Source: Pseudomonadota bacterium (GTDB taxonomy: Bacteria; Pseudomonadota; Alphaproteobacteria; Acetobacterales; Acetobacteraceae). Taken from it: a stretch of DNA of 41,653 nucleotides. Both the position numbers and the translations under genes were made by a program. Under the pieces are notes generated by a model. It was given only the letters and a program-made list of their open reading frames with translations, ran no database searches and was not told the DNA's origin. Within the stretch, counting starts at the first letter, position 1; every line of letters starts with the position of its first letter. This document shows positions 37,306 to 41,653 of the stretch, piece by piece. The stretch lies in the NCBI GenBank assembly GCA_021816925.1, contig JAKAWQ010000032.1, positions 1 through 41,653 on the forward strand, given 5' to 3'.

Positions 37306-39813
37306 TCAGAACTCCTTGAGCAGGCGCTTGATATAGCTGCGATCGGGCTCGGGCAGCGCGGGGTTGGCGTCGCGCCGGCGCAATTCCTGCTGGATCGCGC
37401 GCGCTGCGGCGGCCACATCGTTGGGGGGAATCCTGACGAAGCCGTTGGCCCGACCGCCGTCTGCCTGATCTCCGGTCGGCCGCCCGAACGGGTCCAATCC
37501 GATACCCGGCGCCCGGCCGAATTGATCGGAGAGCGGGTTGCCGGAAAATGACCCCCCCGGCATCAGAAAGCCGGCCGCTCCGAGGCCGCGCTGCATCGAG
37601 CCCTGCCCCGCACCCGCCATAGCCGCCATCGCCTGGCGGCCGCCCCGTTGCAGATCTGCGATTGCCCGTCTCTCCGCGGCTGCCGCCGGGGCGTCAGAGC
37701 CCGCACCCAGGGCGCCGGCGGCCTTGCGCATGGCGATGTCCGCTTTGCCGAGCGCGGGCGGGATTTTCCCGGTCGCGTCTGCAAGGCCGCTCATAAGCAC
37801 GCCGAGTACCCGGCGTAGTGCCTGCTGTACGGCTGTGTCCCGGCGCCGGGCGGCTTTCGGGTGCGCCCCGCCCGGGTGTGCAAGACGGCCCTCCGCGTGG
37901 TCGAGCAGCCGGCCCTCTCGCCGCACGACATCGCCGAGTGCGGCCATGGCCTGCTCTCCTTCCTGCCATTGTTTCGCGCGGGCAATGTCCTCGCGCCGCA
38001 GCGGGTGGGCGTTTTGCAGCTGCCGCAGCAGGCGCTGCAGCTGTGCCATTTCGGCGCGCGCCGCGGCGAGATCTCCCGAGGCGATTGCTTGGCGCATCGC
38101 CTCCATCATCCGGTTGAAGGCCTGCTGGTCGTAGCGCTGAGCGGCAGCCATGTTGGGTAAATGGGCGGCATGCGCCGAGAGGGTTTTTGCCAGCGCAGCG
38201 ATCTGCCGCCGGATCGCCTCTTCGAGGGTGCGGATCCGGCGATCGATTTCCGCCTGCTTCGGGCCGCCAGGCCGTCCCGCCTCGGCCAACGCCTGCTGAA
38301 GCGCCCGCGTCGCGGCGGCGAGCGCACGGGCCGTACGCGCTGTCGGTCCCGCCTCGTAATGCCAGGCGAGCTGCCAAAGCCGTCGCTCCGCGCCGGCGAT
38401 TGCCGCGACGCCATGGTTGTGCGCGAGCAGCGCTGCGATTGCCCGCATATTGAGGAAGCCCCCAAAGTCCGTGTGCTCCGCTGCCGCAGTTCCGGACAGA
38501 CGATCGAGGCCAACAATCGCGAAGCGGCGATCGTGCGGCGCCAGCGCAAGGTGTTGCCGCACCGCGATCAGAGCGCGAGCGAGCGGATTGCGGAACGCGA
38601 TCTCCGGGAGCCGGAACCGTGCAGATGAGCTAACGCCTGCAAGACCGGCACCGTTCCTCGCTACGAGGCGGGCGGTGACCTTCAGTCCCGCCCATGGGCT
38701 GGCGGTGAGATCGATGAGCGCCGTACCTGCGCTATTGCGCGTATCCGCCCCGGGCAGGGGGATTGGGATGCGGATTGGGGGCGCGCTCGGTCGGCCTACC
38801 AAGTGAAGCGCAGTGGTGAGCTTGGTCACGCCGTAGCGGTCGCGCACTTGCCAGGGGAAGCGCGTCGCGGTGCTGTGCAGATCTGCTCCCGGCCGGGCGG
38901 GGAACCACACGAGAGGCGGTGTCGGCGCGACGATGGCGAGATCCCAGGCAGCCACGTGACCGCGCGGGCGGGAAAGCGTCAGCCGACCACCATGGGTCAG
39001 GATGGCGTCGGCGCGAAAACTCTCCGGCCCTAGGGTGCGGAACGGCACTCTCTCGTTCGCAAGGCGGAGCCGTGGCTCTCTGCGACCTCCGGTAACGCTG
39101 ACGGCGAGGCGGGAACCCGAGGGAATGGTGAGGCTGCCGCCGGGGGCGGTGAGGAACAAGGGCGGAAGATGCGTGTATGCGGGAGGCGCGATCCAGGCGT
39201 CGAATTCAAGTGGCGGCGGCGCCGGGCCCGCGGGAATGGCCGGCAGGAAGGCCATTGACAGCCGGTGGAGCGAGTCGGAGCCGGCCACTCCGAACCCGGC
39301 CACGAGCGCGACAACGAGGGCTCCGCGCAAGGCCAGGCGGTCCACGGCGCCAAGGTTGGGGTGTGGCAGGCCTACCCGGACATGGGCAAGCATGGCTGCC
39401 ATTCGCTCCCGATGCACCTGCCAAAGGAAAAACGCCAGCTGGTTCTGCGTGGCGGGCTGATCGGCCAGCGTCGCAAGCGGACGGTGCGCGAGGCCGTTGG
39501 TTTTTTCGAGTCTCCGGTCCCCCTCCGCACGCGAGGGGAAGCTGAAGCGCAGGACGCTACAGGAAACGCTACCAGCAACGCCGGCAGCCAACAGAACAAC
39601 GACGGTCAGGTGCAGCCAGGGCGGCAACAGGGCGACCAAGCCGAACAAGGCGGCGACCGTGAATATTCCGAGCAGGCCGATCGTCTGCCAGAGGAGCGGC
39701 CAAAGGCGCTCGAATGCAAGCGTCAGGCGGGCACCCAGCCGACGCCGCTCCAGCCGGGGACTCGCATCCCCGTGGGAGGCGGCGTTCTGCGATGATGCGG
39801 AGATCACTCTCAT
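37306..39813 (-). CDS. TIGR02302/DUF4175 family large membrane protein
   Basis: The 835-aa protein has two N-terminal transmembrane helices after ERLWPLLWQ (around TIGLLGIFTVAALFGLVALL and LTVVVLLAAGVAGSVSCSVL). A third helix follows near residue 165. A periplasmic Ig-like region comes next (AWIAPPAYTHLPPLFL, GSLTIPSGSRLAVSVTG), and then a long alanine/glutamine/arginine-rich coiled-coil region. It ends in a glycine-rich stretch and a basic tail ending in YIKRLLKEF. This matches the alphaproteobacterial TIGR02302 family, usually found next to lysA as here. Function is unknown. Start options are ATG 39813 with GAAGG upstream (chosen) and ATG 39930, three bases after the lysA stop. Confidence 0.88.
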   Translation of the reverse strand: MRVISASSQNAASHGDASPRLERRRLGARLTLAFERLWPLLWQTIGLLGIFTVAALFGLVALLPPWLHLTVVVLLAAGVAGSVSCSVLRFSFPSRAEGDRRLEKTNGLAHRPLATLADQPATQNQLAFFLWQVHRERMAAMLAHVRVGLPHPNLGAVDRLALRGALVVALVAGFGVAGSDSLHRLSMAFLPAIPAGPAPPPLEFDAWIAPPAYTHLPPLFLTAPGGSLTIPSGSRLAVSVTGGRREPRLRLANERVPFRTLGPESFRADAILTHGGRLTLSRPRGHVAAWDLAIVAPTPPLVWFPARPGADLHSTATRFPWQVRDRYGVTKLTTALHLVGRPSAPPIRIPIPLPGADTRNSAGTALIDLTASPWAGLKVTARLVARNGAGLAGVSSSARFRLPEIAFRNPLARALIAVRQHLALAPHDRRFAIVGLDRLSGTAAAEHTDFGGFLNMRAIAALLAHNHGVAAIAGAERRLWQLAWHYEAGPTARTARALAAATRALQQALAEAGRPGGPKQAEIDRRIRTLEEAIRRQIAALAKTLSAHAAHLPNMAAAQRYDQQAFNRMMEAMRQAIASGDLAAARAEMAQLQRLLRQLQNAHPLRREDIARAKQWQEGEQAMAALGDVVRREGRLLDHAEGRLAHPGGAHPKAARRRDTAVQQALRRVLGVLMSGLADATGKIPPALGKADIAMRKAAGALGAGSDAPAAAAERRAIADLQRGGRQAMAAMAGAGQGSMQRGLGAAGFLMPGGSFSGNPLSDQFGRAPGIGLDPFGRPTGDQADGGRANGFVRIPPNDVAAAARAIQQELRRRDANPALPEPDRSYIKRLLKEF

Positions 39814-39933
39814 TTCGACGCCTTCGTCTCGCCGCCTGCCCGGGCCGCCGAAGAAGTCGGGCCTGCGAACCGGTGAAGGATAGACCAATTTCTCCGTATC
39901 GGGAGCGGAAATTCCGGGCGAGGGGGCCATGCG

Positions 39934-41262
39934 TCAGAGCCAGTCGGGCACGCGCTCCTTGGCCCAAAGGTCCTGAAACGGTTGGCGCGGACGGATCATC
40001 GCCCAGCGCTCGCCGGAAACCATCGCCTCGGCAGCCAAAGGACGAGCATTATAAGAGGACGCCATCACCCTTCCGTAGGCGCCGGTGTCCAGCACCGCCA
40101 CGCGATCGCCGGGACAAAGTCGCGGGAGGGGGCGGTTGCGCGCGAATAGGTCCGCGCTCTCGCAGATCGGTCCCACCACGTCCGCCCCGCCAATCGGCTC
40201 TCCATCCGTGACCGCAACCGGTACGATGCCGTGCCAGGCATCGTAAAGCGCCGGCCGCATGAGGTCGTTCATGCCTGCATCGAGCACCACGAATGGTCGT
40301 TCGCGTCCCGATTTGACCCGGACAACGGTGGCGAGCAACAGCCCGGCGGGAGCGACCAGCCATCGCCCGGGCTCAAGAAGAAGCTCGACGCCGAGCCCGC
40401 GGAAGGCGCGGCCGAGCGCTCCTGCGAGCCCGTTCGGCCCAGGCGCCGGCTCGTTCGCGTAAGGGACGCCGAGCCCCCCTCCGCAATCGAGCCGCTCCAA
40501 GGGCAGGTTCGCGGCCCGGAGCCCTCGCGCGAGGCCGGCAAGCACCGCAAAGCTCTTTCGGAAGGGAGCAAGCGATAGCACCTGGCTGCCGATGTGCAAT
40601 GCGAGTCCGACCGGAATGATGCCGGGAAGCGCCGCGGCCCGAGCATAAAGGCTTGGAATCAAGCCTGCCGGGATGCCGAATTTATCCTGGGCGCGCCCGG
40701 TGGTGATCTTGGCATGGGTGCCGGCATCGACGTCCGGGTTGACCCGGAGTGCCACGCGGGCGGCGCGGCCGAGGTGGCCCACGAGTTCCGAGAGATCGTC
40801 GAGCTCCTCGGTGCTTTCGATGTTGATCTGGCCGATGCGCGCCTCGAGTGCATGCGCAAGCTCGTCCCTGGATTTACCGACGCCAGAGAAAACGATGCGC
40901 TCGGCCGGGATTCCCGCGACCAGCGCGCGGAGAAGCTCCCCCTCGCTCACGACGTCAGCGCCGGCGCCCAGGCCGCCGAGGAGCCGCAGGATGGCGAGAT
41001 GGTCGTTGGCCTTCACGGCATAGCGGATCTGCCCCTCAAGATCAGCCGCAGCCAGTGCTGCAATCAAGGCCGCGTAGCGGCTGCGCAGCGTTTCGGCCGA
41101 ATAAACATAGGTCGGGGTGCCGAGTTCTGCCGCGATGGCAGCCAGGGGCACACCCTCGAGCATGAGGCCATCAAGCGCGTGCCGAGAGAGCTGAGGCCGA
41201 GCCGCGATCAGCTCGGCGGGACTCACATCGGAGCCGGTGAGCGGCGGCGAGGAGCCATGCAT
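39934..41262 (-). CDS. lysA: Diaminopimelate decarboxylase
   Basis: The 442-aa enzyme performs the last step of lysine synthesis, decarboxylating meso-diaminopimelate. It is a fold-type III PLP enzyme. The Schiff-base lysine is K84 in RYAVKANDHLAILRLL, the phosphate-binding region contains LALHIGSQ and LDCGGGLGVPY, EPGRWLVAPAG is the conserved arginine region, and the second-subunit active-site cysteine lies in VGPICESADLFARNR. The C-terminus GAYGRVMASSYNARP is also canonical. Two overlapping ATGs (41262 and, out of frame, 41258) exist; 41262 is in frame with GGAAAG upstream. A TIGR02302 gene follows closely on the same strand. Confidence 0.97.
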   Translation of the reverse strand: MHGSSPPLTGSDVSPAELIAARPQLSRHALDGLMLEGVPLAAIAAELGTPTYVYSAETLRSRYAALIAALAAADLEGQIRYAVKANDHLAILRLLGGLGAGADVVSEGELLRALVAGIPAERIVFSGVGKSRDELAHALEARIGQINIESTEELDDLSELVGHLGRAARVALRVNPDVDAGTHAKITTGRAQDKFGIPAGLIPSLYARAAALPGIIPVGLALHIGSQVLSLAPFRKSFAVLAGLARGLRAANLPLERLDCGGGLGVPYANEPAPGPNGLAGALGRAFRGLGVELLLEPGRWLVAPAGLLLATVVRVKSGRERPFVVLDAGMNDLMRPALYDAWHGIVPVAVTDGEPIGGADVVGPICESADLFARNRPLPRLCPGDRVAVLDTGAYGRVMASSYNARPLAAEAMVSGERWAMIRPRQPFQDLWAKERVPDWL

Positions 41263-41473
41263 GACGGGCTTTCCGGTCGCTACGTATCCCCCACCTTAGT
41301 GCAGATTCGGGATGTCGAGGATTGCCTCCCGCTCCTATCATGTGGCGCGGCGTGATTGGCTTTGCTGGGTCGGGTGCGGGCCGCCTCGAACCGAGAGCGC
41401 AAGCACGCAGCGGAGAAGGAATCCGCCGACCTCGCCTCGGGCCCACCCGGTTTATGCATCGCGGGTGACGGGT
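41263..41473. other. lysA upstream region, no gene seen
   Basis: This stretch lies upstream of lysA and should contain its promoter. I could not pick a convincing -35/-10 pair, and no open frame here has a familiar protein pattern. Confidence 0.4.
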
Positions 41474-41653
41474 CTAGGGCGTGTCGTCAAATAGGGTGAC
41501 GCTGGCGCGGTGGGTCCAGAATGCAGCACCTCTGCGCAAATCGGCGCGTGGTGACGAGGTGGCGGATTGAACTAAACCGGTTTGCCAATGAGTGGCGCTC
41601 GATTTTGAGCTGAGTGGCCTCCCGTCTGCCAGGGTCATGGGGTTGCAACCCAC
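41474..41653 (-). mobile_element. Possible edge of an IS5-like insertion sequence (partial, continues off the window)
   Basis: At 41474-41492 the sequence CTAG followed by GGCGTGTCGTCAAAT resembles the terminal inverted repeat and CTAG-type target of IS5-group elements. On the minus strand the same end would read ASVTLFDDTP and then a stop at the CTAG, similar to the way many IS5 transposases finish inside the terminal repeat. The upstream residues do not clearly match a transposase, so it may be a decayed or solo end. The base composition is somewhat less GC-rich than the neighbouring genes. This is inference from memory of such ends. Confidence 0.25.

Overview
The window is high-GC chromosomal DNA, about two-thirds GC by eye, and its gene content is that of an alphaproteobacterium. 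The alphaproteobacterial markers are a PflI-like (DUF6468) protein in the flagellar cluster, lysA followed by a TIGR02302/DUF4175 protein, a DUF2125 protein, an MJ0042 zinc-ribbon protein divergent from ftsE, a phasin, and clpS-clpA. The overall style fits Rhodospirillales, probably Acetobacteraceae, but the genus cannot be assigned from sequence reading alone. Nothing suggests a plasmid, prophage or CRISPR locus. The only hint of a mobile element is a possible insertion-sequence edge at the extreme right end.

Left part (1-7962): two divergent flagellar operons. On the minus strand flgF-flgG-flgA (flgA cut by the window edge) are read from a clear sigma-54 type -24/-12 promoter. On the plus strand are fliL, fliM, a PflI-like membrane protein, a MotE-like secreted protein and a very large secreted protein (about 1018 aa) with an AMIN-like N-terminus and a helical, TPR-like remainder.

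7963-16705: speD and speE make spermidine, and recX follows. A class III aminotransferase converges on recX and diverges from an HtrA-type periplasmic protease. The protease gene is followed by an OmpR-type response regulator, its histidine kinase and a small secreted two-cysteine protein, which looks like an envelope-stress module. An acyl-CoA dehydrogenase with its catalytic glutamate in the isovaleryl/long-chain-type position ends the block.

16995-26153: a complete minus-strand tripartite RND efflux operon (MdtA-like adaptor, two MdtB/MdtC-like pumps, NodT-family outer-membrane lipoprotein). About 1.1 kb without a recognisable gene follows.

27239-32372: clpS-clpA (minus) for N-degron proteolysis; a phasin (minus) with a strong terminator and a promoter flanked by two TGC-N3-GCA palindromes that look like PhaR operators; and a divergent D,D-carboxypeptidase with a C-terminal SPOR-like domain.

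32632-41262: a minus-strand envelope and division cluster, ftsE-ftsX-(45-codon Tat-like ORF)-plsC-DUF2125. A zinc-ribbon membrane protein is divergent from it, and then come lysA and a TIGR02302 membrane protein on the minus strand. The right-hand 390 bases hold no confident gene.

Overall this is ordinary core-genome sequence. I did not find a convincing undescribed multi-gene system. The most interesting items are the giant secreted protein in the flagellar operon, the paired phasin operators, and the Tat-like micro-ORF inside the ftsEX operon.
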